Source: Syncephalis fuscata
Lineage: Eukaryota; Zoopagomycota; Zoopagomycetes; Zoopagales; Piptocephalidaceae
Assembly: GCA_025786725.1 (NCBI GenBank)
Contig: JAHLTZ010000008.1
Coordinates: forward strand, 186,001 to 250,000
Reading direction: 5' to 3'
Length of the DNA: 64,000 nt
Positions 23,126-35,579 of the stretch are shown here, in pieces. How positions within the stretch are numbered: the stretch's first letter is position 1; each line of letters begins with the position of its first letter. Made by a program: the position numbers and the translations under genes. Below the pieces are notes generated by a model. That model was not told the DNA's origin. It made no database searches and worked only from the letters and a program-made list of their open reading frames with translations.

Positions 23126-23775
23126 TCAACTCAAGATATTAATCATTTAAATATTGATTAATGCTAGCCACCTCAGATGATCAACACCGGTACACAGCAA
23201 ATTGTTTCCTTTTGAATAAACAATCAACTGTTAGTTTTAGAATATCGTCTTAATATTTTGTCTATAATATTACTTTAATACTCCTATTGATTTTTACAAT
23301 GTATTTAACAATATCAAATACTACATATTGCTATCTAAAAACAATGATTGATTAAAATTAAACCAACTAGTTAGCTAGAAACTGCAGCACAAATTAATAT
23401 AAATACGCCAACTAATGTAGCCATAATCTGCAATGCCATCAATTTAGCTCGTATAGAATGTCTAATTAAAATTCTAGTAACAAATCATTGCTTCACACAC
23501 AAACTTAATACATGTCATTTTAACAACTCATTGCAGCATTTCATTGACATAATATATTGTAAGTGTTATTAATATGTGATAAGAGATATCTATATGCATA
23601 CGAACAATGAAGAAAGAAAAGTCGTTAAAAGCATACGCTTGTTTAAAAATCGTAATAATTCGAGTAATGAGACCGGTCCGGCCGTTAGATTGTTGTAGCA
23701 CGCAAGCTGTACCAAAATGTCAACCGTTTTGCAACGCTGGTTTATCAAAAATTGGTTGGCTGCAGAGACGATGGC
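23126..23775. other. Intergenic: 3' flank of the peptide gene
   Basis: AT-rich. No gene seen in 23126-23600. A short frame at 23607-23912 (plus) overlaps the minus-strand gene and is its shadow. Confidence 0.4.
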
Positions 23776-24414
23776 TTATAGCCAGCTCATGTTGTACATT
23801 TCGCTGCAGCGAATCTCACTGGCCGCTAAAGTCATGCGTTGTCGACCGCGACCAGTTCTACCTGTTGCATCTTGTCTCTGCTGGTATTCTGCATCCATTT
23901 TTCGCTGAATAGCAATATCGTCGCCATGTACGTACTTGCTCGCTGTGGGTGAGTTGTACTGCACCATGGCATTCTTACGCTCTCCCGGTACGCCGTACAT
24001 ACTGCCGCGATAATAGCCACTTGCCTCCACGCTTGGTGTAGTAGGTCCGTTTTCGATGGCTAAACGTGGAGTATCATCAGGAATGGTCTCCCACGACTTT
24101 GGTGTGGCAGGAAGTCCATAGCTGTCTTCATCGTCGTCATCGCCAAATCGCCAGCTACATCCATTATTTGACGCCGACGACTCGCTTGTTTGGCGTGGAA
24201 ATTTCGTTGTTTTGCTATGCAGCTGGATGTCATAGCTCATGTGCTTTCGCTGGATTTCCTGATGTAGATACTCGCCATCGCAGTAGTAACGTTCGTAGAA
24301 TTCGGCTGGTTTTTGGTCAAACTCAGAAACAAGCGCACGGCGGCGTTTGGTATAGCGGCCAACTTTCCAGTTGGTGTAAAAGTAGGACGACTTGATACGA
24401 TCAATTAAACCCAT
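23776..24414 (-). CDS. Hypothetical protein, 212 residues
   Basis: I do not recognise the family. The frame starts with a good ATG (MGLIDRIKSSYFYTNWKVG), then a basic patch (KRRRAL) and a segment rich in Tyr and Phe (EFYERYYCDGEYLHQEI). The middle is acidic and Ser-rich (GDDDDEDSYG), followed by Pro/Thr-rich sequence. The C-terminal part is polar, rich in Gln and Arg, and ends MYNMSWL. There is no membrane segment or signal peptide. Composition and codon use resemble the neighbouring genes, so a real intracellular protein is likely. The MG start could in principle be N-myristoylated, though this is not predicted with confidence. Confidence 0.6.
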   Translation of the reverse strand: MGLIDRIKSSYFYTNWKVGRYTKRRRALVSEFDQKPAEFYERYYCDGEYLHQEIQRKHMSYDIQLHSKTTKFPRQTSESSASNNGCSWRFGDDDDEDSYGLPATPKSWETIPDDTPRLAIENGPTTPSVEASGYYRGSMYGVPGERKNAMVQYNSPTASKYVHGDDIAIQRKMDAEYQQRQDATGRTGRGRQRMTLAASEIRCSEMYNMSWL

Positions 24415-26071
24415 ACTGAAAGTAGTATCTATTAAAAAAGAGCTATTTTCAAATAAAGATACATATGGTTAGTCGATATGTAAAGTCTATTAAGTAAGGC
24501 CACTGCTTGTATGCAGCAATAACAGATATGCAAGGCGGTAAGTCACACTACAGCTAGCTGACCAAGGTAATTTACACCATATGACACTGTCACATGCCAA
24601 TCATGCCACATACTAGTCAGCAGTCTATAAATCAATCACCGCTTAGTCGCTTACCTTGGATGATTTTACTGTCGACAAAGAAGAATGGAAGGAAATACCG
24701 ACAGAATTGTATATAATCGAGTAATGGAATAGCTGTAGTGACGGTGACAAAAGTAGCAGTGATTTGGGCGCGGAAAAGACGAGAGAGGTGTTTGTAGGCT
24801 GTAAGTACGAATATTATTAAGACGGGATCGGTATTAAGGAATAAAGATAAAAATTAAAAGAGAAAAGCAAGAGTAAGAACAAAAGAGTAAAAAATAGGTT
24901 GTACTTAAAAATAGTAATTAAATAAAACGGAATAAATGGATTGCTATTTCAGCAAAGTAAATACTAAAAAGGCATCGAAACGAACGAAAGAGGGGAGTTC
25001 CCATCAAGGCCTGGCAAATAGCCTTGCTTTGTGTCTTGCAGGGCTAGCAATGAGTTGTGCTCAATTTAGCAGGTCAAACTGGAAAGCAATAGCGCACTGA
25101 AGAATAACCAGTTATGTAAGTGTGATCACCCCAGCAATCATGCTTTGCATGTACATGTGACCCAAGTAGCTGTTGATTCTATATGCCAAGGTAGTGTCGA
25201 TGGCCGTGATGTCATTGACAGCTTCGATGGAGCTAGCAAAGAACTACAGGCCTTGAAGTATATGACGATGTCATGTACAACCACGTTTGTCATAACTTTG
25301 TTGAATAAATCGGTAATTATAGCATCCACCCTTATACAGGTAGTAATGTAGACTATTTATTATTGATGTGGCACAGAGGACAGTCTATAAGCAATACACA
25401 ACTGTAAAATTTACAATGAAATAACATAGCATTTGTTTACTTAGCTTTAGCTAATCATCTCCGCGTATTTGCGCAATTTTAATTGTAACTAAGTACCGAT
25501 TGCTGGAAATGAATTAAATTCAGAAGCGCTAGTTATGGTAGTTGAATTAACAAATATTACATTGAAAGAGTAAATAAGAGAATTGAAATATTTGATATCT
25601 ATCATAATACCATTCTATACTGAAATAAATATAATAGGTGTGTTTATAAAAGTGTTTATTAATATGTGCATCAAGTAGATCGATTAGCAACTAATTTACG
25701 TATTCCAACTAGTCTATTACTTAAACACTTACTACTTTAACGTATACAGTTTATTATAATATGCAATACATTTAATTAATTATTAATAAAAAATAGGCCA
25801 ACATAATCATAGTAATAATGAGTTTACATACAATGACGTTAATTAATCACGACATATCAAGGATAATTAAGCAACAAGCTTGGCCGATCATTTACTAGCA
25901 TGTCAATCATAAACAGTGCATAGCAAGTTCGTGCATGTTTGATCGGCTGTAGATTGTTTTTGTTATACTTGATACAATGCAATAATCATGGAATAATAAA
26001 TTTAACTTTGAATTTATTAAATTTGAGATATAAAAAGCTATTGTTTATGTATAATATCTCATAGCACGTCA
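24415..26071. other. Intergenic region
   Basis: No gene supported. The first 500 bp form the upstream region of the 24414 gene (minus), purine-rich near 24840-24990. A 68-codon plus-strand frame at 25145-25351 (HVTQVAVDSICQGSVDG...) has slightly protein-like composition but no start context, motif or splice continuation. The rest is AT-rich. Confidence 0.4.
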
Positions 26072-28068
26072 TTATGTAGCAGATACTGCTGCTTCTTGAG
26101 GTGCTGGTGTTTCCGCAGGAGCAGTTACCTCGGTGGCTACTGCCACTTCAGTAGCAGATGCCTCAGTAGCGGCAGGTGCAGGTGCAGTTTCAGCAGCAGC
26201 AGGTGCAGCAACAGCAGGAGCAGGAGCAGTAGACTCAACAGCAACAACCGGTTCGGCAGTAGTAGCTACAGGGGCCACACTATCAGCATCGGCCGCTGGT
26301 GTAACGGCAGTAGCTTCCACAGCAGGCGCAGTAGGTGACTGTGGCGACTCGCTTTTATCGAGTGCTGCCGCTGTTGTGGCACCCTTTGCTCTACCGAATG
26401 AACCACCCAGTCGAGCAAACATACTGCTGCGTTTATTTACCGTACCCGAATCACCATCCGTAGTGCTACGGCGATCGGCCATTGTACCCGGTGCACTAGC
26501 CATACCGCTAGCTGATCCTGCGGTAGATGCTTGGACTAAAGTACTCTGCGCATGCTTTGACAGCTCTTGCCACCAAGAAAGCATGTCATCTCGAGTTGAT
26601 GCACGAATCTGGTAGCGATGGTGTGATTTACGGAATAAACCACCACCATCAACGGCCTTTTCGGTAATTTCAAACGAGTTATCGGCTGCGCCATCAACAG
26701 AGTGTGCCCCAACTGTACACTGAGCAAGATAGATGCTCACGTCAGGTGATGGATTTTGCGATAAATCGGTCTGTTGATCAGTACCAATCCCCGAGCTAAT
26801 AGGGAAGCAGTGCAAGTAGCCGGCAGCCGTCAATACAGCTCGACACTCCTTCCAAGTGTTAAGTAGGCCACCTTTACGCTCCAAACGGCCAATGCGTAAC
26901 GTGGTCGCCGATGCATGTTCAAGACATGGATAGGCAGCGGCTGTTGCCGAATTGGTCAAACTACGCAGAGGCGTGTCGACATTTGGCAAATGCATCGCAT
27001 GCTTGTTATAGAAATAAACTGATTCGGCATCACGATCTTGCCGTTCAGCCGTTGAATGTACAGTGCGTAGCAATGCAACTTGCGCTTCAATATCCTTTAA
27101 GCGACGGTCGTTGTAATGATTAATCGTCAAGAGATGGACTGAACAGCAGATGTTTCGAATGCTGTCAGTGATTGCTGGTAAGCAATTAGTGCCTGCTGAT
27201 AGCGATTTTCCTTAGCAAATTGTTTTTCCAAACTACGCTGTACCTCTATAATAAATTATACAGTTTTCATTAGTATTTGATGCAACAATATCAATTAATC
27301 GATCAATATTAAATTATTACTTACCAAGTTTAATAAGCCATGGATCGTTAGGAAGACTGCGTTCCTCTTGACCAACCTTACGAGAGATTTGCAATTCGCG
27401 CTGCTCTTCGCAAGACTTTTCTAATGCTACAAGCTGTGATTTTGTATTATCACCGGCTTTTGACGCCTTTTGCTTTACATTAGCAAGTTCTTTGGCCACT
27501 TCACGACCACGACGCTTACACTCTAATCGCAATCGATTTAATTCTTTAATTGTTTGGTCGCTAATAGCTCGAGCCGATCGTTCTCGTTGCTCGCTCGCAT
27601 CTTTAGCCGCCACATAAAGCGTATGAATCAATCTGCAATAGCGGTGGGTGCTGGCGCTGCCTCTGTTTCCGCAGCGGGCACTGCTTCTTTATTCTCCTCG
27701 GCTGGTGCGTCAACAGGTGTTGCCGATGCCTCTGTAGTAGCGGCCAACTCATCACCACTGCCACTGCCACTATCAACAAGTACACCAGGTCGAAACGCGT
27801 GCAACTGACGCCAGGGTGGACGTACAACTGCTGCTGCACGCGCGTATCCTTTCGCCGAGGCAAGTTCCTGTTGGCGGATCTCTTCGTAGTAGGCAATCAA
27901 TTGCTTCGACAATGCCTTCCAGCTACGTAGTCGTTCAGAAAATAATCGAATTGGATCTGTATCATCGTCGCCTGATAGGAAAGTTGCATTTGCACCTTCA
28001 TCATCCGATGAAAGTACCGATGTATCGGCAACTTCAGCCTCAACTGCAGGTGCGGTATCGGTAGTCAT
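26072..28068 (-). CDS. BAR-like and PH domain protein, Slm1/Ask10 type
   Basis: Plasma-membrane phosphoinositide-binding proteins of this type work in TORC2, eisosome and actin signalling in yeast. The N-terminus (ATG at 28068) is acidic, followed by DPIRLFSERLRSWKALSKQL and IAYYEEIRQQELASAKGYA, resembling the F-BAR-like start of Slm1 proteins. A Lys/Glu-rich coiled coil follows (RLECKRRGREVAKELANV). A PH domain begins near LRIGRLERKGGLLNTWKECR and includes AVLTAAGYLHCFPI and SWWQELSKHAQ. The C-terminal about 100 residues are a low-complexity Ala/Pro/Thr/Glu tail. One intron is clear at 27260-27325. Two -1 frame breaks (about 27632 and about 27125) interrupt an otherwise continuous protein; each is repaired by one base. 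The function is inferred from domain order; no symbol is assigned. Confidence 0.75.
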
Positions 28069-29061
28069 GGTTGGTTTTCTTGCAGTATATATGAAAAAAC
28101 AAGTAGTCAGCTAATAAGATAAATGTGAAGGTGTGTGTGAATGGGTCGTATCGACTAAATACTGAATGAGTGAATAACTAAAATGGTATAGTCGCACATG
28201 TACGTGGATTTATAAAACATATGAGGCCGTCTTGTTTTCGGACCGTCGCCTTAACACCTGCGTGCCATTCCATCCACATGCAGACAGAAACCGCATGGTA
28301 ACTATGCACACGCCCCATTCTTCAAAAATGAGCTGGCAACGTCATCATTTCATATATTTTGTTTCTCCTTAACACTGTATCGCACAACATTGTCGATACT
28401 GTGCGGGATGTAGAGATAGCATGGGAATGAGTCATTTGATAACTGGATTTATAACCAGCTGCTTTACTAATTGTATTTGTACACCGCCACTATTTTAGAT
28501 GCAAGTAGATAGTTAAACAGGTTATAACAACAACAAAATAAAAAGTTGGCTACCTGCCAAGCACTATCCAGATATATGATGACAACAATAATAACAGAGT
28601 AGATAATAGATAATTATACGTCACCTTTACGAATAAAATACAACAAACTTTGTTCTATATTTAAATGACGTATATTTATTTCATCTATTTCATTAACGGA
28701 GTGAGCAAATATTCCCTCGTGTTTCAGTCAACTAAATGTACTAGTTACGTCAATGGCTAAATATTCATTCAAGTGAATGATTAAACTAAACGGTTATAAT
28801 TACATACAGCTTATAATATTGTTGTATATTATGGTTTTTATTAATTAACATCGGTTGTTTATATGCATAATAAAATATAATAAAATATAATAAAATAAAA
28901 AATATACTTAAACACGATAGTATCATAAATAATACAAATAGTAATAAACTCACATTGTTACATATCTATCATTTATTGGCGTAAGCAGTGCAATTTTACA
29001 AATCCTCTTTGTATCATTGTTATTATGATTGTTGGCAGTATTATCAGTATTACTGTTGCCG
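28069..29061. other. Intergenic region
   Basis: About 1 kb with no gene seen. It contains the upstream region of the BAR/PH gene (28069-28300) and very AT-rich sequence with a short tandem of 'aataaaatat' near 28870-28900 close to the TFIIF alpha 3' end. Confidence 0.45.
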
Positions 29062-31586
29062 CTATTGTGACTGTGGTTTTTTACGTAAAATTAATTTGCC
29101 ATCTTTTGTTTGTGCCACGGATAGAATAATCGACTTGAGCCGTTTAGCCCGTTCTGGTGTCCTTGAATACGAGAACGGAATACCGAAATGATTTGCTTAA
29201 TATCGTAACCACCACGACTAATGAGCGCAATCACTTCTTGCTCTTGTATATCTCCTTGACCAGCAGAAGAGGATGAAGTTGCTGCTGGTGGCGTAGATGT
29301 CGAGATTTGGGTCGATGCGATGGCTGTGCTGCTCTTACAGCACCGCCATTACTTGATCCATGCGCTGTTCCTGACGAAGATGATGGTGGTGCAGGACGAG
29401 GCCGTTTAATTTGCTGCTGGCTATTGCTATTAATCGTAGAAGAAGCACGGCTATTACTATCCGAATCAGATGAATCTTCATCCATACTCTGTAATAATTA
29501 TTAATATTTAATGGTACTAATAGGTGTATTATACTACTCACATCTAGGCGTCGTTTGCCTGATTTATCGGCTGTAGAGCTACCACTCACATTCTTGACTC
29601 GTTTACCACTATTACTACTTGGTGAACTGGCACCTTTACGTTTACTTGCCGCCGCACTTGATTGTGATCCTGCCTCTGCCTGATTTGCATTCTTATTCTT
29701 TTCCGCTTCTGCTTCTGAATTGGCACCTTCCGCCTTTTCATCTTCCTAATATACATTATTATATTAATAATTAGTCGTTGCAAGTCCTTTACTTCACTTT
29801 TACTTACACTATCAGCATATGGATCTCTTTCGTTATCGGACTCATAAACTGCATCCTGCTCAATGCCTCGTACAATCTTACGCATTTCCTATAGCCATTT
29901 ATTAGCTACTACACTTATATTAATAGCCAACTGTTTTACTTTGCCAGCTGAGGTTAGCTTTTCCATATTTTTATCTTTGCCTGATTCTTCTAAATCATCA
30001 GCTTCTTCTTCTAAATCGCTTTGTTCTGCTAAACGGTAGTTATCTTTTTGTCGACGCTATATAGACTATATTAATTACTATTATTACATAGTTTATAGCT
30101 CAACTTACCGTTGCCTCTTTTATTTCATCATCTTGCTGTTCCAAGTCCTGTGTTCCTTCCTCATCATCTTGGAAGTCTTGATCAATATCAAAATCTAATT
30201 CGTCTATATCACCTCTCTAATGTTATGTTTATAGTTAAATAATCCATTATAATACATACACCTATTTACTTACCTGGCTTTGTTTCTTGCGCTTATAGTT
30301 GTCGTCATCTTCGTCGTCGGTAAATAACGAGCTATCGTTATAATATACTAATAAATAAACTGTACATAATCCAGCTACTATCTATTATATACCTTTCACC
30401 ACGATCAACTGTGCGGAATCCACGCCGATTTGGTTCACGTCGACCTCCACCAGCACCACTGCGCCATGATGGCGTGCCATTGGCCGTCTTTCCTTCTGGC
30501 TCACCGCTTCCTTCTTCGCCTTCATCCTCTTTCTTACCAAAGCGATGCATTAACCAACGATCGCTTTCTTTTTTCTTTTGTTGCTGCAACTAAACATTAA
30601 TTAGAAATAGTTAGTTTACCAATAATATATATATATATAACTCCATTGATTATTTACAAATTCTTCGGCTTCCTCGGCTGTGAGAATTCGATGTTTTGGC
30701 TTGGGCGTAAATCGATACCATTTATCGGCCATGACTACGCGGAACCCATCCTCCTATATATCAATAATGCCATAATAAACATTCATTCATTTAACAACTA
30801 TTTACACCACATATTGTTACTTACCGAAAAGAAAAATAGCGCATATTTAGCCGTTGTCCCTTGACTGCCCATAAGATCGCCTGTAAATGAATGCGATCCA
30901 TCAAAATCTTCCAAACACCACGGATAATTATCGCGTCTACGCTCTTCGCGCACCTCTGTCGACTCCTTACTAAGAAATACTTGCCGTGTTTTCTTTTTAA
31001 ATAGATTACGTCGATTTGCAGCCGCACCACCATACGGAGCAATGACTGATGTATCGATAGAATCACCTGGTCGCATTTTCTTCTTGCGCTGACCTGCTTT
31101 ACCGCCCTTACCATCCCCTGATGGATCATCGGCCTCTGTAGCCATGACAGCATCTTCACCGGCGGCGGCGGCGGCAGCGGCTGCTGCTGCTGCTGCTTCC
31201 TTTTCTGCCTTGACACGAATGGCTTCCCAAATCACCGATCGTGGATCTTTTCTATACATGCGCACTGGCGGCACTAGATCGCGTACTTCAACCTGTTCGC
31301 GCGAAAATATACGCATGACATGCTGGTGACTATCGGCACTTGCTGGTACGCCACTTTTTAAACGATAGTCGCTGTACTGGGGCGCAGCAGCTGTTGCCGC
31401 TGCTGCCGCGGCAGCTGCTGCCTGCTGTCGCTGTAATTGCTGCTGTAGCTGTTGTTGTTGCTGCTGCTGCCGTTGTTGTTGTTGCTGCTGTTGCTGCTGC
31501 ACGGTAGCTGCCGCCCTAGCTGCAATCGCCGCTACTTGCTGTGCACTTAGCGGCATATTTTTAGATGGTGTACCTGGTTGGCTCAT
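29062..31586 (-). CDS. TFG1: Transcription initiation factor IIF, alpha subunit
   Basis: Large subunit of TFIIF, which accompanies RNA polymerase II in initiation and elongation. The N-terminal half has poly-Gln and poly-Ala tracts, then IFSREQVEVRDLVPPVRMYR. The dimerisation region includes NYPWCLEDFDGSHSFTG and KYALFFF, continuing through GFRVVMADKWYRFTPKPKHR and WLMHRFGKK, all typical of RAP74/Tfg1. The middle is highly charged. The C-terminal winged helix reads QEVIALISRGGYDIKQIISV then, after a -1 frame break at about 29157-29170, PERAKRLKSIILSVAQTKDG and LILRKK, stopping at 29062. In the uncorrected frame the protein stops early without the end of the winged helix. About seven introns. 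It is divergent from the glutaredoxin gene. Confidence 0.88.
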
Positions 31587-31835
31587 ACTGGTTGATCTAT
31601 TCAAATCTTGCTCAAAACAAAACAAAACGCAGTGTCCGCCAAGCTACGCTAATAAACACTTGGACTGCCTATAAACACAGCAATCTAACACAGTATGTTA
31701 GTTGCGCGTCGCGTACGTGTCGTGTATGCTGGTATTTAGCAACAAACACTATTGTCTCAAATCAGATGAGGCAAAGAGTTAAACAGCAAACGAATAATTA
31801 TCCAGTGCCATTTAATGAGTACAATTAGTCATCCG

Positions 31836-32430
31836 AGAGCTACTGCACTTTGACTCCCACATTTTTATTTACTCATTTCACCATCTTTTTCTTATTATTA
31901 TCTTATTGTTCTATTTGATAATATATTATATAATATTGAATATAACAATATAAATAGCATGCGTATTTGAACATCAATAAAAACATATTCAATCCCTAGT
32001 CTTTATTTCTATTATTTTACATTAACACTGTTCAATAACCTCACGGCATGTCGTATATTCTGGTTACAACTGTCGCCACAAGATGTTTCTGGGAATACAC
32101 TTAACCTATCATAATTGCATATGGGGGGCCATTTGCTTCATCCATGGTCGGTAAATAAACTGCACCTATTAAGTTGACACCAAGCAATGATCAACTTTAA
32201 TGTTTCAATAAAATAAAATAGCATATTACATTGTTTATTTAAATATTTAAATTATTATTAATACAATGTTTTGTTACATTTAATTATATTCTATGGAAAT
32301 GATTATATTATTACACTACATTAATATTTATTATAAATAATGATTTGAACACAAATTAATCCAATCAACTCGTCAACTATTTAAATTACTACAATTGATT
32401 GTGTAAAATGAGTTGCTGCTTTGGAGACTT
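31836..32430 (+). repeat. Dispersed repeat, copy B
   Basis: Direct copy of 9343-10170 without the 245-bp middle block. It ends in a short open frame at 32408 starting MSCCFGDFKCGG, the counterpart of M-V-C-C-F-G in copy A. It sits directly upstream of the glutaredoxin gene, as copy A sits upstream of the peptide gene, so it may supply promoter or leader sequence. Confidence 0.75.
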
Positions 32431-32506
32431 CAAATGTGGGGGTCAAAGTACGTTCTCTGCCAACGCCTTTCTTACGTTTACCCCTTTGTATTCAGTAACT
32501 TGCTAG
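32408..32506 (+). CDS. Short Cys-rich open frame upstream of glutaredoxin
   Basis: A 32-codon frame starting MSCCFGDFKCGGQS, beginning inside repeat copy B and ending 13 bp before the glutaredoxin ATG. The related frame in copy A (10141) shares only its first residues. It could be an upstream ORF in the glutaredoxin leader, or chance. No function is proposed. Confidence 0.25.
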   Translation: MSCCFGDFKCGGQSTFSANAFLTFTPLYSVTC

Positions 32507-32519
32507 TATCCACGTCATC

Positions 32520-32843
32520 ATGTTGTCAGCACAAGATATTGTCAAGCAGTATATCAAGGACCACGATGTTATGGTCTTCTCAAAGACCTACTGTCCATAC
32601 TGCACTCGTGCAAAGGCTATTCTTAATGAAATAGTTACGCAACTTGGCGTGTCATCCAAGATCTTTATACTTGAGCTGGACGTTGAAGCAAACGGTGCCG
32701 AGTTGCAGAAGGCATTGGAGGAATTAACTGGACAGCGCACCGTACCAAACGTTTTTATTCGTGGCCAGCATATTGGCGGCTGTGACAATACAATCCAGTT
32801 ACAAAAGGACGTTGAACGCCAAAAGGAATTGTTTGGCATTTAG
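32520..32843 (+). CDS. Dithiol glutaredoxin
   Basis: A glutathione-dependent thiol oxidoreductase of 107 residues in one exon. The active site is CPYC at residues 25-28 within VMVFSKTYCPYCTRAK. The cis-Pro loop TVPNVF starts at residue 74, and the glutathione-binding GG-C-D motif (HIGGCDN) at 84-90. Length and order match class I glutaredoxins such as yeast Grx1/Grx2. There is no targeting sequence, so it is probably cytosolic. Repeat copy B lies immediately upstream. It is convergent with the SMARCD gene (269 bp between stop codons). Confidence 0.93.
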   Translation: MLSAQDIVKQYIKDHDVMVFSKTYCPYCTRAKAILNEIVTQLGVSSKIFILELDVEANGAELQKALEELTGQRTVPNVFIRGQHIGGCDNTIQLQKDVERQKELFGI

Positions 32844-33112
32844 GCCCGGATAGACCACCATGTTAAATATACATTGGCACAGGCCAGTATATACTAAATA
32901 AATGGCTTATCATACCAGACTACGCATTAAAACCAGTACCAATAATAGCATTGTATTATACAAAATAAGCAGCTTTTACATTAATAATGATTCTATTCAT
33001 TAACAAATGGTTCTTTATGGATATAAATGAAAATAGCAATGTAATAGCGAAGTCAATTCACCTCAGTACTAATGATCGCGTATGTGTGTGTATGTGTGTG
33101 TGTCCCTTCTTA

Positions 33113-35579
33113 CTATTCCACGCCAGGTATCGATAGACGTGCATTTAAATAGTGAGTAATAGCTTCTTGTACCCAAGGCTTTTCAAAGAAATCGGCTCGT
33201 CGACGTTCTTCCAAATTAACATGACTCTCACCAAGAATCACCTCAAGATCACGATTCTGAGATGCAATCCATCGATGAATAAATTCACCTGGTGAAGTAG
33301 AGAATTCTTGTAAAAAGTCACGTTTAGTTTTGGCATTATTAATTGCTTGAACATATTGTGTGATCTTTGTTTAATAAAAGTGTCAGTTGGTCATTTGTTA
33401 ATTCCATTAAGTAAATTACCTTTTCATCTAATGACGTAATATCCTTTTGAGCCGCAGTATTGGTCAGCAAGGCTCGTAAACGTGACGACCCGATTCATCA
33501 GGTAATTCAACCTCAATATCAAATGCATACGGTGATTGGTGATAGTGCTTATCCACGCTAATCAAATTTTATTATTATAATGGCAAATGGCCATATAATG
33601 CACTTACCGTATCGTATATTCAATAATGACCGGATCCATCGGTAGCAATAATGGTGCTAGTAGTTCAGGAATTTGTGGAAACATAAGTACTGGCACACCA
33701 AATACCTAATCAACCAAATTAGTAACTAATTAGTTAGTTAATTAATTAATATTCATCATTACTTTTTCTAATGCATCATCGTTTGTAATACGGCGTTTTT
33801 CTTCAGCATCGGCCAGATTGTTTTGCTAATAATTGTCACAATCAACATTTATAGTACATATAAACGTGCTTTATTCGTTTACCTTAATATATTCCCATAA
33901 TGCGACAATTACTTCAGATCGAGTAGCGGCAGACATGCCCAATACTTGAGCCAATGGCTCAGCTAGCTTGTATCGTTCACGTGCTTGAGTTAAGTGAATG
34001 ATGATCTTGGCATTGCACTCGGTATCGCCCATCCGTTTTACTTCAAACCCATCTACTTCTCGGGCATCGGCACCTACAGGTGCATGCCACTATAACAATA
34101 AACAATAAATTAATACAATATATAAATATAATACTCACTAAACTACAATAACTATTAATTTACCTCGATCAAATTGCCATCAGGATGCAATGCAGAATCA
34201 CGGTCAAGTTCAATAACCAATTTTTTTACAAATGTGGAAAATGCACGAGGAGGCAAACGTCTTCCTCCTACAACTGGCAGAGTGTCCTATAATATTATTA
34301 TCATTATTAATTAACCAATATCGTCTACTTCATTTCACTCTACTTACATCTAATAAACGTCCCTCGACACGTAATGTCCAACTGGGTGCCTTAAGTGTAC
34401 CTGAATCATCAACATCTTGCATATCTTGATCGCCAAGTTGTGCGGTTGATCAGAAGCAAGATTAGATACAAAGATACGCAATGTACGCTTGGCCTATCAA
34501 ATAGGTTGTATAATGAATGATTGTGATTGCATAGCTAAATGAATATACATACTGTTACTGGTTTATTAACTGCATCTTGAATATCCATTCGTTTACGCAT
34601 AATAAGTGCGTCTAATCGACGCTCCGTTGATTGTAGTTGTGTATACATATTAGATTCAGGAACAATTTGCTCCAACTAGATGATGATCGTCCATTTAATA
34701 CTTGATTAATGTTATCTAAGCCACTTACATGAGCCGGCAGTTGTCGTTCAATAGGTTTGCGTTTTCTATAGATTAAAGATAAGAAACGTACTAATATATA
34801 TTATCTACCTACTTTGAATGTCTATTTGAAGGTGGATCTGGAATACGACGGCGTGCCTGCATGCCACCTGGTGCCAAATATTGTTGCTGTTGCTGCTGCT
34901 GCTGTGTTGTGTTGCTGTTGTTGTTGTTGTTGCTGTTGTTGTTGTTGTTGTTGTGCTGCTGCTGCTGCTGTAACTGTTGTAGCTGCTGTTGTTGTGCCAT
35001 AGCCAGTGCATTATTCTGCATTTGATGTTGTTGCTGCTGTTGCATTTGTCGCTGCTGTGCCGCAACCATAGCAGCAGCATTCATTTGACTTGGTGCAATA
35101 CGGCCACCCATAGCTGCTAATTGAGCTGGTGTCAATGGCGGTACAAAAGATCCCTATAATACATATTTTCCAATATTCATTAATAATCAAACTTTACGAT
35201 ATAATACATAAAACAAAACCAAAATAATAATATTTTTATATATTACATATATACTGTATTTATCTTTTAGATCATCGTAGTCATTTCTCACCTACACCTT
35301 AATCATCACACTTACATGCATACCCTGCATAACTTGAGGTTGTTGTTGTTGTTGCTGTTGTTGCTGTTGCTGCTGTTGCTGCGCGTTACGCAAAGCTGCT
35401 AGCTGTTGTAACTGAGCAGGGGTCATGCCAGCCATCGCCGCTCCTTGTAATGTCGCGGCCAAACTATTAGGCGTCATATTTATTGGCATACCTGGTCGGA
35501 ATCCACCACCTAATATAGGTGTGGCAGGTTGCTGTCCCATAGGCACATTCTGTCTTGGAGTATTTGGCGGCTGACTCAT
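33113..35579 (-). CDS. SWI/SNF complex subunit, SMARCD/Swp73 (SWIB domain)
   Basis: A core subunit of SWI/SNF-type chromatin remodellers (yeast Snf12 or Rsc6; S. pombe Ssr3). The N-terminal third is Gln/Asn-rich and low complexity. The conserved part starts with VPESNMYTQLQSTERRLDAL and IMRKRMDIQDAVNKPV, then KRTLRIFVSNLA and APSWTLRVEGRLLD. The SWIB domain includes EVIVALWEYIKQNNLADAEE, and the C-terminus DFLQEFSTSPGEFIHRWIAS is typical of the family. It stops at 33113. Two -1 frame breaks (about 34440 and 33489-33491, the latter in a CCC run on the plus strand) are each repaired by one base. About nine introns. Fungi often have two paralogues, so the specific complex cannot be named. Confidence 0.88.

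Noticed and set aside
25145-25351. 68-codon frame starting MHVHVTQVAVDSIC
   Set aside because: Isolated, no splice continuation, no motif, and an antisense frame of similar length is also open.
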